From NCBI GenBank assembly GCA_963840075.1, contig CAWIXS010000006.1, positions 10,609 through 74,608 on the forward strand: a stretch of DNA of 64,000 nucleotides, written 5' to 3'. Both the position numbers and the translations under genes were made by a program. The notes under the pieces are model-generated. The model had not been told where the DNA came from, did no database searches, and saw only the letters and a program-made list of their open reading frames with translations. This document shows, in pieces, positions 53,979 through 63,888 of the stretch. Source of the DNA: AWTP1-13 sp963840075. GTDB lineage: Bacteria; Pseudomonadota; Alphaproteobacteria; Rhizobiales; Hyphomicrobiaceae. Within the stretch, counting starts at the first letter, position 1, and each line of letters opens with the position of its first letter.

Positions 53979-55066
53979 GCGATCCTGCGCCCGGCGGCAT
54001 CTGCGGCCGGCGGCTGCGGGGCGTGGGCACTCTCTCGCGGCACCCACCCCCACCTGCCGTGGCTGCGGCGCAGACGGTCGGGTATCGCACGCTCCTCGAG
54101 GTCGACCCCCGGTCTGACGCGGAGCAGCGGCGCGAGCGCCGCGCGCCAGAACGAGGCGGAGCGGTGCGCCCAAAGGCTGGTCGACGGTGCGTGGCCGGTC
54201 TGTGCCTCGGCGTGAAAAATCTCGACGCTGTGGCCGAAGAGCCGGGCCTCGATCGCCGCCGACGAGGAGATGCTGAGAAAGCGCGTGTCGGTCGCCGCAG
54301 CAAGGATGGCGTAAATGTCGGCCGCCGTGGTGCGCGCGCTGAAACGCTGCCGGAGAGCGGAGAGGATCGGGTTGTCCGGGGCCAGCGGATGCGGCTTGAG
54401 GACGAGCGCGCGTCCATCGAGGGCGGCGGGCATGCGGGCGATGGCCTCGCTGTCGGCAAAGAAGGCGCCGTCCTTGAGCAGGGACCTGTCGAACTGGGTC
54501 TGCGCGAGGAAGACCGAGGTGCCGCCGAGATCGCCGGCCGAGGCATCGCCTCTGTACCGGGCCCGCAGGCGTGCGATTGCGCTTTGCACATGGTCCGGCC
54601 CCACCAGGCCGGGATGAGCGACGTCCACCGGCCAGGAGAAGCGCAGGCCGAGCGCCAGGTCCTCCAGGAACCTGATCGGGCTCACCCCGACGTCGACCCA
54701 GGGCGCCCCGAGCCGATCGAGCACCGACCGCATCAGCGGCGACAGCTCGAAGCCGACGACGAGCGCGCGCTCGTAGTCCGGGCGCATCGCCTCCATCAGG
54801 GCGCCGGGCGGGCCGGTGTCGCCGTAGGTGGCAGCCCAGGCTTCGAGCGAGGGGGCGTGGCCCAGCAACCCGTACCACTCGCCTATGACGGCGCGGCCGC
54901 CCTCCGGGGCGTTGCGGCGGTACCGGACGTCCGGCCACAGGCCCGTCAGCTCGTAGAGCAGGCGCGCGAGCTCGCCGCGCAGCCAGCGCACATTGGAGAG
55001 CTGGTTGGGGTCGCCGTCAATGGTCCTGAACACATCGCCGGTGATGACGATCCGCTCGATACGCAT
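53975..55066 (-). CDS. Hypothetical polysaccharide-biosynthesis protein
   Basis: A 363-residue soluble protein starting MRIERIVITGDVFRTIDGDP at 55066 behind GAAGGG. Segments include ALVVGFELSPLMRSVLDRLG, WVDVGVSPIRFLEDLALGLR, FLAQTQFDRSLLKDGAFF, ALVLKPHPLAPDNPIL and FLSISSSAAIEARLFGHSVE. A KPHP motif followed by a Ser-rich (SSSAAIEA) donor-site-like segment is the pattern of capsule-type (KpsC/KpsS-like) or CDP-glycerol-type GT-B enzymes, but overall I cannot assign a family. Coupled to the downstream glycosyltransferase by a 4-base overlap. Confidence 0.6.
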   Translation of the reverse strand: MRIERIVITGDVFRTIDGDPNQLSNVRWLRGELARLLYELTGLWPDVRYRRNAPEGGRAVIGEWYGLLGHAPSLEAWAATYGDTGPPGALMEAMRPDYERALVVGFELSPLMRSVLDRLGAPWVDVGVSPIRFLEDLALGLRFSWPVDVAHPGLVGPDHVQSAIARLRARYRGDASAGDLGGTSVFLAQTQFDRSLLKDGAFFADSEAIARMPAALDGRALVLKPHPLAPDNPILSALRQRFSARTTAADIYAILAAATDTRFLSISSSAAIEARLFGHSVEIFHAEAQTGHAPSTSLWAHRSASFWRAALAPLLRVRPGVDLEERAIPDRLRRSHGRWGWVPRESAHAPQPPAADAAGRRIA

Positions 55067-55346
55067 CACGGAACCCTTCTCCCCTCGCGCGCGCATCTGC
55101 TCCCGCCGCCTTGTACGGCAATCAGCCTGCCAGCGTGCACTGAAGGACAGGCTATGGCATTTTACCTCTGCCGTCATCCTAATTCATCGCCGGGCGGTGC
55201 TGTCTTGCCCGGTACCCCAGGCTCCCGAGCGCCGGGCCTTTCCGCCCGATCCCGGGTCCCGGAGATTCCGCTTCGCGGAATTCGCGATGACGAAGCGCCA
55301 ACGGCAAGCATGACAGGCCACGGCACTTGGGCTATTGCCAGCGCCC

Positions 55347-57266
<1,920 letters not shown>

Positions 57267-57500
57267 GCGGCAGGTAAGGTCCTGCTGACCCTGGCCGCTC
57301 CGCTGCCCCGGCCGAGACCGCGCCGTCGAGAGGACGCCGCAGAAGGCCCGCCAGGACGCCCTGGGAGGCCGTGGAGTGGCCTCGCGGCGTTCCAGGCACC
57401 CGAGTGCCTCCGCGCCGAGACACGCGCCAGCGGCCGAATTTGTCCGGTGCATGCAACTGAGACCGGGCCGGGTGCGCGCGACTGCGAGGAGGTTGCAGGC

Positions 57501-58385
57501 TCAACGGCGCCACCGGCCGCGGGCGGGCCCGTCGTTGTCGCTCCAGTCGAGCACGGCCTGGGTCGCCCGCGCATGGCTCCTTTGCGCCCACGGCCGGTCG
57601 CCGCGCAGATCGGCCACGGTTGCCGCGCTCACCTTGCCGCCGTCGATGGTCAGGGCATGGGCACCGCGCAGCCTGATATCGTCGATGTCGATCACCGGCC
57701 CCGCGGGCCGGCAGCCCTTGGGCCGGGAAAATCGCAGCACCAGGATCGCGGCGCGCGCGCAGTCGTCGCGCAGGGCCGCCGCGGAGTTGGCGACCGCCAG
57801 CCGCAGGCCCTTCACCTCAGCCGTGCAACCCTGGCTGTCGCAGCGGAACGCGCGGGCCTTGCCGGCCTCGGCCGGCGTGCGGGCGTCGCCGTCGTGCTCG
57901 AGCCAGCGCCCCAGCTCGTAGCTCGAGCCGCGGCCCGCGAGCGCGGAGAGCCTGCCGTCCAGACCGCGCACCGCAACGAGCGCGCCGCCGCGCCCGATGA
58001 GCACATCGGGTCGCTGCCCCGTCGGCGCCAGCATCAGGCCGAGCGCGATCGGCACGGTGCCCAGGAGCCGCCAGCGCGTGGCCCACAACGCGCACCACAG
58101 GCCGCCGACGACGATGAGCGCAAACGCCAGGGTCGGGATCGCCGGCACGCGCCCCACCGCCCCCGGCAGCGCGGAAACCGCGTGGGCGCACCATACCATC
58201 GCCTCGATGCCGAGCCCCATCAGCCACAGCGGCGCGGCCTCGAAACCGAACGGCAAGGCGAGGAGCGCGGCCAGCGCCGCGGGCATCACCAGAAAATTGC
58301 AGATCGGGATCGCCAGCAGGTTGGCGAGCATGGCGAACTGCTGGGTGTTGTGGAAATGGTATGCGCCGTCGTGCGGCGAAAACTG
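57501..58385 (-). pseudogene. comEC: ComEC/Rec2 competence protein, C-terminal remnant
   Basis: The reverse frame reads SPHDGAYHFHNTQQFAMLAN and LLAIPICNFLVMPAALAALL, followed by further membrane segments (IPTLAFALIVVGGLWCALWA) and a C-terminal periplasmic part ending SDNDGPARGRW. This is the end of the ComEC competence-domain channel plus its C-terminal extension. The N-terminal OB-fold domain and most of the channel are missing beyond 58385, where unrelated sequence begins. No functional DNA-uptake channel can come from it. In related genomes comEC neighbours lexA, which is now 11 kb away. Confidence 0.75.
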
Positions 58386-58613
58386 CGCAAGTGCCCGTAA
58401 TACAAGAGGAAATAGCGTATACCGTTACCCGGGTTTCCAGCCAGGTCACGCTGGCGTACCCCGGCTTGGGGTCCCAAGCCTCGCGCGCGCGAGGGGTCGA
58501 TCCGGTCTCCCGGCGTGTCAGCTCGGCGAGCGCCGCTCGCCACAATCGGGTGGCAGCCCCCGGCCGACTCAGGCTTTCTTCGGGCAGCGCAAACACACCG
58601 TAGGGAATTCTTA

Positions 58614-58649
58614 ACATGCAGGACTGGGACAACATGCAGGACTGGGACA
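58614..58649 (+). repeat. Exact 18-bp tandem duplication over a start codon
   Basis: ACATGCAGGACTGGGACA occurs twice head-to-tail (58614-58631, 58632-58649). It duplicates the ATG and first six codons (MQDWDN) of the following gene in frame. Confidence 0.9.
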
Positions 58650-58995
58650 ACTTGGTGCGCTCGACCAGCGAGGCGCGGCGCAAGCAACGCGAGGTCGATG
58701 GCATGCTGTACGCCGAGGCTCTTGGCAGTACCTCGATCACCGCTGGGACGAGGAGGCTGAGACCATGGAGGAGGTGACGCTGCCCGACGGGCGCAAGAAG
58801 GGACGCAAGCTGTTGCACGGAGCGTGCGCCTTCTCCTTCCGCGTCCAGGACGGGCAGGTGATCGTGCGCACGGGCGACGACGAGGCCAAACCCGACGAGC
58901 CCTTCGCAGGCCTCCAAGCAGCAAGCGGTCGCATGGCCGATTTGTTGTGCGACCAGAAGGAGCGCGCGCTCCGAGCGTCGTTGAAGGCGGCGTAA
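58616..58995 (+). pseudogene. Hypothetical protein, frameshifted near 58721
   Basis: The frame begins MQDWDNMQDWDNLVRSTSEA and RRKQREVDGMLYAEAL. One base appears to be missing near 58721, after which the neighbouring frame continues WQYLDHRWDEEAETMEEVTL, PDGRKKGRKLLHGACAFSFR and QDGQVIVRTGDDEAKPDEPF to the stop at 58995. The second part is also open alone from an ATG at 58765. Joined, the product is about 125 residues, soluble and acidic, with no family I can name. First gene of the plasmid-like stretch that follows the comEC break. Confidence 0.5.
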
Positions 58996-59014
58996 ACGCG
59001 CGCAAAAGCCCCCG

Positions 59015-59254
59015 TCACCGACGTCGTGCCGCCCTCGCCCACAGGCAGTCGCCCAGCTCCTGGATGACATCGGCCCGCAGCATGGTCTCGACGCGCCGCA
59101 ACGACGGGAGCAGGTAGGCCGGCAAGCGGCGCTCTGTGTTGAGCGCCGCGATCACCTGCGCCAACTCGTGATGGGCGGTCTCCATGGCGCCCTCGCGGAT
59201 GCCGGCCGCGACAGCCTCGCGCGTGGCGGGCAGTGTCCTGAGGTCGCGGGCCAT
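59015..59254 (-). CDS. Hypothetical protein (small leftward operon, gene 3)
   Basis: A 79-residue helical protein, MARDLRTLPATREAVAAGIR and METAHHELAQVIAALNTERR, then LPAYLLPSLRRVETMLRADV. No motif recognised. Its ATG overlaps the stop of the upstream gene (TGATG), so it is translated from the same message. Likely of plasmid or phage origin. Confidence 0.55.
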   Translation of the reverse strand: MARDLRTLPATREAVAAGIREGAMETAHHELAQVIAALNTERRLPAYLLPSLRRVETMLRADVIQELGDCLWARAARRR

Positions 59255-59739
59255 CAGGCGTGCTCCCCGCGGCGCTTGGCGCGCTTCGCCCACTCCCGGC
59301 ACAGCTCGCCGATGCGGGCGCGATCGTCAGCGCACAGCTTGTCGAGGTCCTTGTCGGTCATCCTGCCGAACAGCTCCATGAGCTGGCTCGGGACCGGCGG
59401 AGTCGTTCCCTGTTCCGCCGCGCGCATCAGAGTGGATGCTCGCTGCAGATTGGCCCTGTAGAGCTTGGTCTCCTCCTCGCTCGGCTCCTCCGCTTCTTCG
59501 GCGTCCTGCTCGCCGGCGGCCTCGCCCTCGTCGGCGGGCTCCTCGTCCTCCCCTTCGCCGGCGTAGCCCAGCGCCTGCAAGGGCTCCCCGCGGTAGGCCT
59601 TGCTGAGCTTGCTGATCTGCAGGAGCACGGTGTCGATCATGGTTTCGAGCGCGTGCTGATAGTCGTGCTCCAGTCCGCGGAAACAGTCATCTCCGAAACG
59701 GACGATCTTCAACGACACGGCGAGGCCCTCGAGGTCCAT
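59254..59739 (-). CDS. Hypothetical acidic protein (operon gene 2)
   Basis: A 161-residue protein with an N-terminal helical part (GLEHDYQHALETMIDTVLLQ, ISKLSKAYRGEPLQALGYAG), a strongly acidic Glu/Asp run (about residues 60-90), and a C-terminal helical part (MELFGRMTDKDLDKLCADDR). Start chosen at MDLEGLAV (59739). It overlaps the preceding gene by 31 bases and the following by 1. No family recognised. Confidence 0.55.
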   Translation of the reverse strand: MDLEGLAVSLKIVRFGDDCFRGLEHDYQHALETMIDTVLLQISKLSKAYRGEPLQALGYAGEGEDEEPADEGEAAGEQDAEEAEEPSEEETKLYRANLQRASTLMRAAEQGTTPPVPSQLMELFGRMTDKDLDKLCADDRARIGELCREWAKRAKRRGEHA

Positions 59740-60059
59740 GAGCCGCTCTCGATGTCGCGATGCCGCCTCGGCGGCTGCGCCTCTCCGTTGCTGGGCGGCT
59801 GCACCGCGCCACCCGAGGCCTCGGTGCCGGCCACTGCCGGCGGCCTGTCGAGGATCTTCATCAGCCGGCTGCATTCGGTGCGCACCTGGTCGAGCGTGCA
59901 CTCGATCGCGTTGCCGGCCTCGTTTTGCGCGAGCCCGTCCTCGCGCAGCATGTACGCGGCGTCGAGTAGGCCGGAGATCTGGATGGTCAGGCCAATCCGG
60001 CCGTCTGGATCGAAGGGGGAGGGGGTCTGCAGCGTGGGGGTGTCGATGGTGTTGAGCAT
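59709..60059 (-). CDS. Hypothetical protein (operon gene 1)
   Basis: A 116-residue protein, MLNTIDTPTLQTPSPFDPDG then LTIQISGLLDAAYMLREDGL and ALDQV-like helix NAIECTLDQVRTECSRLMKI. The last 40 residues are low-complexity (GGAVQPPSNGEAQPPRRHRD) and overlap the next gene. No domain identified. Divergent from the ribbon-helix-helix gene at 60179 across 120 bases that contain aataccgtattaccat, a possible operator half-palindrome. Confidence 0.5.
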   Translation of the reverse strand: MLNTIDTPTLQTPSPFDPDGRIGLTIQISGLLDAAYMLREDGLAQNEAGNAIECTLDQVRTECSRLMKILDRPPAVAGTEASGGAVQPPSNGEAQPPRRHRDIESGSWTSRASPCR

Positions 60060-60178
60060 GAACGCAACTCCGTGTGAGCAACTCGGCGCGGCCCCTTGCC
60101 TGTGCCTTGGTAATACCGTATTACCATCCTACCACGCAGTCAATAGCAAAGCGCGACGCATCGGCTACGTTGCGCCGC

Positions 60179-60373
60179 ATGACGGAAAGGCGAGAGAAGA
60201 TGATCGGCCCGATATCGCTGAAGGCTCCGCAGAGCTTTCTCGACAAGGTGGACGAGTGGCGCGCCGGACAGCGCCCGATCCCGAACCGCGGCGACGCAAT
60301 CCGCAGGCTCGTCGAGATCGGGCTGGATGCGCTTCAGATGAAGGAGAAGCCGGCGAAGGGAGGGAAGCGGTAA
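60179..60373 (+). CDS. Ribbon-helix-helix (CopG/Arc-like) protein
   Basis: A 64-residue protein with a beta-strand MIGPISLKAP, then two helices (SFLDKVDEWRAGQRPIPNRG and DAIRRLVEIGLDALQM) and a basic tail. The pattern strand, F-x-x-x-V-D-E-W, P-N-R-G-D-A-I-R-R-L-V-E is typical of CopG/ParD-type DNA-binding proteins. Likely a repressor of its own divergent region. It overlaps the next gene by one base (TAATG). Confidence 0.75.
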   Translation: MTERREKMIGPISLKAPQSFLDKVDEWRAGQRPIPNRGDAIRRLVEIGLDALQMKEKPAKGGKR

Positions 60374-60606
60374 TGGGAACTTTCGAGCCAGCAGAGCTGA
60401 TGGACAAGGACGCGGCTGCCAAGACTTTCGAGCCGATCGTAACGGCCATGATCAATCAGCTCGTGGATCAGCTCGGCATAGAGGCAGTCCGGGCGATGTT
60501 GCCCGTCAAGGTGGTCGGGATCGTGAACCTTTACGATGCGGCCGGCAAGCCCATCACCAACGCGAAGGCGGAGAGCCGCATTGAGGTGTTGGACGGCGTG
60601 AATTAG
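60373..60606 (+). CDS. Hypothetical protein coupled to the RHH gene
   Basis: A 77-residue protein, MGTFEPAELMDKDAAAKTFE, then PIVTAMINQLVDQLGIEAVR and VKVVGIVNLYDAAGKPITNA. Not recognised. Position after an RHH protein with a one-base overlap would suit the second gene of a toxin-antitoxin pair, but no toxin fold is apparent. A clear terminator follows 28 bases later. Confidence 0.55.
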   Translation: MGTFEPAELMDKDAAAKTFEPIVTAMINQLVDQLGIEAVRAMLPVKVVGIVNLYDAAGKPITNAKAESRIEVLDGVN

Positions 60607-60633
60607 ACCTTTCCTGCCAGGAAGGTTTGGGGA

Positions 60634-60661
60634 GGCGGGTGCCCAGCATCCGCCCTTTTTT
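60634..60661 (+). terminator. Rho-independent terminator
   Basis: GGCGGGTGC (60634-60642), loop CCA, GCATCCGCC (60646-60654) form a 9-bp stem with one G-T pair, followed by TTTTTTT. It closes the two-gene RHH operon. Confidence 0.85.
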
Positions 60662-60843
60662 GTCCGCGAGCCGAGGGCTATCAAAGCATTCGACCGATGA
60701 CCCACGGCCCCGGTGTGCGGCTGCGGAAGCGCAGGTAGGGCAGGGCGTCACTTTTTACGAATTCGGATGAAGTGTTTGCTCGCCCGCGTCGTCACGCCTA
60801 CGCCGGCCCGACGCCTGCCCCGGTTGTTGCCTGTTGGGCAACT

Positions 60844-61329
60844 TCAGAACGGCAACTGATCCGGCATCTTCTGGCACCGGATGATGTTGGCGTAGACCTG
60901 ATCGTACTCGCCGATGCAATCGACGATGGCAGCGACCGACGATTGGGGCGGCGACTTCAGGCACCTCGCAACCCCTGGATGATCTGGGGCTGCGATCTTC
61001 TCCCTCGCATCCTTGTACCCCTTCGCCATCAGAACTTGTATCCACTTTTGGGTAATGCTGGAAAGCGCGTCATCGGTCGACCGATCCATACGCAGCGCCA
61101 GATATGTTGCGTATCTCTTGCCCCTATTTTGCAGGTCCTTTTGCAGTTCCGCCGCCATCTCTCTCAGCTCAGGTAGCGGGGCATCCACTCCGCGCTGCCT
61201 CATTTCATCAACGCTGTACTTCAGCACGCCGACACAGTAGGCCGCTCGCAACGTGGTGTCGGTCATGTCCTGCGCAAATGTCGCCGCCGACATGGCAAAT
61301 GCCATGCCCATTGCAATGAACCAACGCAC
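60844..61329 (-). CDS. Secreted protein of unknown function
   Basis: A 161-residue protein from a GTG at 61329 behind GGGAGGTG. N-terminal signal peptide MRWFIAMGMAFAMSAATFAQ. The mature part has four Cys (AAYCVGVLKY, GVARCLKS, AAIVDCIGEY, NIIRCQKM) that could pair in disulfides, and helices such as MRQRGVDAPLPELREMAAEL. It looks like a periplasmic lysozyme-inhibitor- or ImmA-free accessory type, but no family is assigned. Confidence 0.6.
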   Translation of the reverse strand: MRWFIAMGMAFAMSAATFAQDMTDTTLRAAYCVGVLKYSVDEMRQRGVDAPLPELREMAAELQKDLQNRGKRYATYLALRMDRSTDDALSSITQKWIQVLMAKGYKDAREKIAAPDHPGVARCLKSPPQSSVAAIVDCIGEYDQVYANIIRCQKMPDQLPF

Positions 61330-61383
61330 GAAAAACACCTCCCGACAACCCGCCCACATTACCGCCCCCGAAGTGTAGCCCAT

Positions 61384-61654
61384 CGGAAGTCAGCGGCACC
61401 AGAGGCACGAGACTCTTCGACCGCGAACGCGCCGAGATGCAGGTTGAGCGCCGGCGGGCGGCCGAGCGCAAGCGGCGGGGCCTCGCGGGGCTGAATTTTT
61501 CGACGCCATACGCGCACGCGCGCGAGGCGCTCCCCATCAGTTTGCGCACGACCGCAAGGGGATTGCGCCGCAGTACGCGCGCCCGCTCAGAACAGCGGCA
61601 GATCAGCGGCGAGCGGGCCGGCCGTCGCTGACGAGCACGCCGAATTTTGTCAGG
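61384..61654. other. Region without a supportable gene
   Basis: Arg-rich open frames on both strands but no domain or ribosome-binding site. It leads into the repeat array at 61655. Confidence 0.4.
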
Positions 61655-61895
61655 CCCTAAAAAGGGGCAAAGCGATCGGCGGCGAACAGGCGCCCCGGGC
61701 GCTCCGGAGTAGAGGGGTTTCTGAGGGAACATATAAAAGGGCGCGAAGCCTGCGAAACTGCCGGCTCCCCCCTCGTCGGCATTTCTCCGCACGCATAAAA
61801 AAGGGCCGGGCGGGGCGGAAAATAGAAACGGATAGACATGGCGCGGGCGCGCGGCTGGCGAATTTCTGGACCACCTATAAAAGGGCCGGCAAGTC
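61655..61895. repeat. Four imperfect repeats centred on (T)ATAAAAGGGC
   Basis: Cores at about 61657 (ctaaaaaggggc), 61731 (tataaaagggc), 61796 (cataaaaaagggcc) and 61873 (tataaaagggccggc) are spaced by 65-77 bases. On the reverse strand each reads (G)GCCCTTTTATA, flanked on one side by TTTTCC or TTTCGC with GCC/GGC and on the other by an AGAAAT/AGAAAC word. The similarity extends over about 45 bases per unit. They lie in an otherwise very GC-rich stretch. Iterons of a replication origin or a transposon-end cluster are possible. Confidence 0.5.
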
Positions 61896-61923
61896 TGGAA
61901 AATGCCGCCGGCCGGGTGCGCGC

Positions 61924-62535
61924 TCACGCGGCCAGCGCCATGGCACCGGCGAGCTCGTCGTGCTCCGCGCGCGGCCCGCAGCCCCGAAACAGCGTGCGCC
62001 GGCTGACGCCGAGCACCCGGCGCGCATCATCGGCGTTGAGCCCGTCCTTGGTCATGAGGTCGCGCGCTCGCGCCACCATGTCGGGCGTCCACTTGCACGG
62101 CGGGCCGAGCTACTTGCCCCGGCCTTGGCCGCCGCGAGCCCGGCGCGCGTGCGCTCCAGGATCAGGTCGCGCTCGAATTGGGCGATGGCGCCGAGCATGT
62201 GCAGCACCAGCTGGCCGGTGCTCTCCTGGTGTCGAGGCCGTCCTCGACGGTGCGCGAAGTGCACGCCCGCGCGCCTCGAGCTCGGCGAGCAGCTCGATGA
62301 GGTGCGCGCAGGCTGCGGCCGATGCGATCGAGCTTGAAGGCGGCGAGGGTGTCGCCCGGCTCGAGCGCGGCGAGCGCCCTGGCCAGCTCGGGCCGATCGT
62401 GCGCGGCACGCCCGAGGCCTTCTCGACGAAGATGTCCGCCGTCGCCACGCCGAGCTCGGCGGGCCGCGTCGATCTGAGGTCGAGCTTCTGGTCCCTGGTG
62501 CTGACCCCTCGCGTAGAACACCGATCCTGGCCATG
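61924..62535 (-). pseudogene. Serine recombinase (resolvase/invertase family), heavily frameshifted
   Basis: Pieces in alternating frames reconstruct a resolvase: IGV-ARG-STRDQKLDLR (start, catalytic Ser), ADIFVEKASGVPRT, RPELARALAALEPGDTLAAF, KLDRIGRSLR, LIELLAELEARG, LHMLGAIAQFERDLILERTR and AGLAAAKA. The C-terminal HTH part is PCKWTPDMVARARDLMTKDG and ADDARRVLGVSRRTLFRG, ending at 61924. At least four frame changes are needed, far more than sequencing error alone would give in 600 bases, so it is a genuine pseudogene of a plasmid or transposon resolvase. Confidence 0.7.
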
Positions 62536-62977
62536 TCGCTGCTCTCCGCTGTTGGCACTGAGGTTGGCGGCACCATTACAGGCACGTGTTGGCACAGACG
62601 TGCGGCGCGGTGACTTCAGACGGGTGGATAACGGCACTGAGCTGCTGCGCTCGACCGTACCTTGCGCGTCCCGGCGGCGACGGATCGGCCCTGGGACGGG
62701 TCACGGGAAGCCCGCAACTGGGGTTCTGAGCGGCCGGGAAGCGCCTCGGGGTAGTGAGGGCGCCCGAAAGCCTCTCGCGCGCCTGCAGGCCTCCTAGAGG
62801 AGGATCTCGCTGTCTGCCCAACGCGCATTGCCCCGCCCTGGCGCACACATGGGCCCATGAGAGTATGGCCGAGACCCCGCCAGGCACCGGGATTTGCGCC
62901 ACAGGAAGTCGGTACATCTCCCCATGTTCCCTTCGTCGGGCGGGGTTCATAAAGCGAGGTCCACACAGGAGGAGAGC
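62536..62977. other. Intergenic region with no recognised gene
   Basis: About 440 bases between the resolvase remnant and the small secreted protein. Frames on both strands lack domains. The last 20 bases hold a strong AGGAGGAGAG ribosome-binding site for 62978. Confidence 0.5.
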
Positions 62978-63187
62978 ATGACAAGGTTGATCGCTCTTGG
63001 CTTTGCCTTGGCCGTCGCAACCTCTGCGCAGGCCATGTCACCCGCGCAGCCTAATCAGCCGGACAACATGATCACGCAAGTCCGCGAAGCATGCGGCGCG
63101 GGTATGCACAGGGTCAGCGGCAGATGCGTGACCACGCCCGCCCGCCGGGCCGTCCGCCGCGAAGTCATCCGGCCCGGTCGACGCTGA
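62978..63187 (+). CDS. Small secreted protein
   Basis: A 69-residue protein behind AGGAGGAGAG. Signal peptide MTRLIALGFALAVATSAQA, then a short mature part with two Cys in EACGAGMHRVSGRCVTTPAR and a basic tail (RRAVRREVIRPGRR). Small exported proteins with a CGxGxHRxxGRC pattern are common in Rhizobiales and uncharacterised. Its 3' end overlaps the convergent gene by 23 bases. Confidence 0.7.
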   Translation: MTRLIALGFALAVATSAQAMSPAQPNQPDNMITQVREACGAGMHRVSGRCVTTPARRAVRREVIRPGRR

Positions 63188-63584
63188 ATATCCGCGCGAC
63201 GTGGGGTTTGTCGCGCCGGCCAGCGTAGCGCCACCTCGCCACCTTCGCCGCGTTGGCGCTGATGCCGAGCTCGCGCGCGATCGACCTGTCGTCGGGCAGC
63301 CGGCGCGCGGCGTCACGGATGCGGTCTTGCCACTCGGGCGACCTGGCCCACGGGATGCGCTCGGCGGGCGCTGGTGCCTCCCTGCCGGCGAGGCGATCGA
63401 AGGCCGCGTCGACAGCCTGGAGGGCGAGGAGCCGGCGCTCGGGGTCGAGCGCGGCAAAGTCGGGAAGGAAGCCGTCGTCGGCCTTCAGGTAGGCAAGCAC
63501 ACTGGCACGGGTCGCGCTCGATCGCCTCGGCCCGGCCAGGTTCAGCCGAATCCGGACCAGGTGCCCGTGCGGCGTGCGTGCCAT
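63165..63584 (-). CDS. Hypothetical protein with C-terminal helix-turn-helix-like segment
   Basis: A 139-residue protein starting MARTPHGHLVRIRLNLAGPR. The middle has FLPDFAALDPERRLLALQAV and DAAFDRLAGREAP. The C-terminal part RSPEWQDRIRDAARRLPDDR followed by SIARELGISANAAKVARWRY reads like a homeodomain-type HTH (ARELGIS-NAAKVARWR). It could be a phage or plasmid regulator. It begins 10 bases after the next upstream gene, so co-transcribed. Confidence 0.5.
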   Translation of the reverse strand: MARTPHGHLVRIRLNLAGPRRSSATRASVLAYLKADDGFLPDFAALDPERRLLALQAVDAAFDRLAGREAPAPAERIPWARSPEWQDRIRDAARRLPDDRSIARELGISANAAKVARWRYAGRRDKPHVARIFSVDRAG

Positions 63585-63594
63585 GGGGCTCGGC

Positions 63595-63888
63595 TCAGGT
63601 TCGCCCGGTGAAGATGGCTTGCCCACCCTCCTGCCCGACGCACTCGCCGATCCTGTCCTGCCAGCGGTGCAGAATACGCTGCTCGATCCGGTCGGGCTTG
63701 ATGGTGGTGAGCGAGACGAACCCGCCGATCGGGAAGCCCTTCCGTTGCCGGCCGACGAGATCCACCGAGATGGAGGCCACGAACTCCGCCGGCTCGCGGT
63801 CGAGCGCAGCGTTCGGGGTCCAATTCGGGACGTGCGGGGCGACGTAGCACTGGCCGGCCTCGATCCGGTGGCACCGCCCGCCCTCCAT
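63595..63888 (-). CDS. Hypothetical protein
   Basis: A 97-residue protein from an ATG at 63888: MEGGRCHRIEAGQCYVAPHV, ALDREPAEFVASISVDLVGR and SLTTIKPDRIEQRILHRWQD. The frame is open further, through a GTG at 63933, to the window edge, so the true N-terminus may be longer. No domain recognised. It precedes the HTH-containing gene in one operon. Confidence 0.45.
   Translation of the reverse strand: MEGGRCHRIEAGQCYVAPHVPNWTPNAALDREPAEFVASISVDLVGRQRKGFPIGGFVSLTTIKPDRIEQRILHRWQDRIGECVGQEGGQAIFTGRT

Noticed and set aside
58386..58619. Reverse frame starting MLRIPYGVFALPEESLSRPG divergent from 58616
   Set aside because: No family resemblance, runs into the comEC remnant in a different frame, and lacks a ribosome-binding site.
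61437..61631. 64-codon Arg-rich frame after a short FDRERAEMQVERRRAAE stretch
   Set aside because: No RBS or domain; too compositionally biased to support as a gene.
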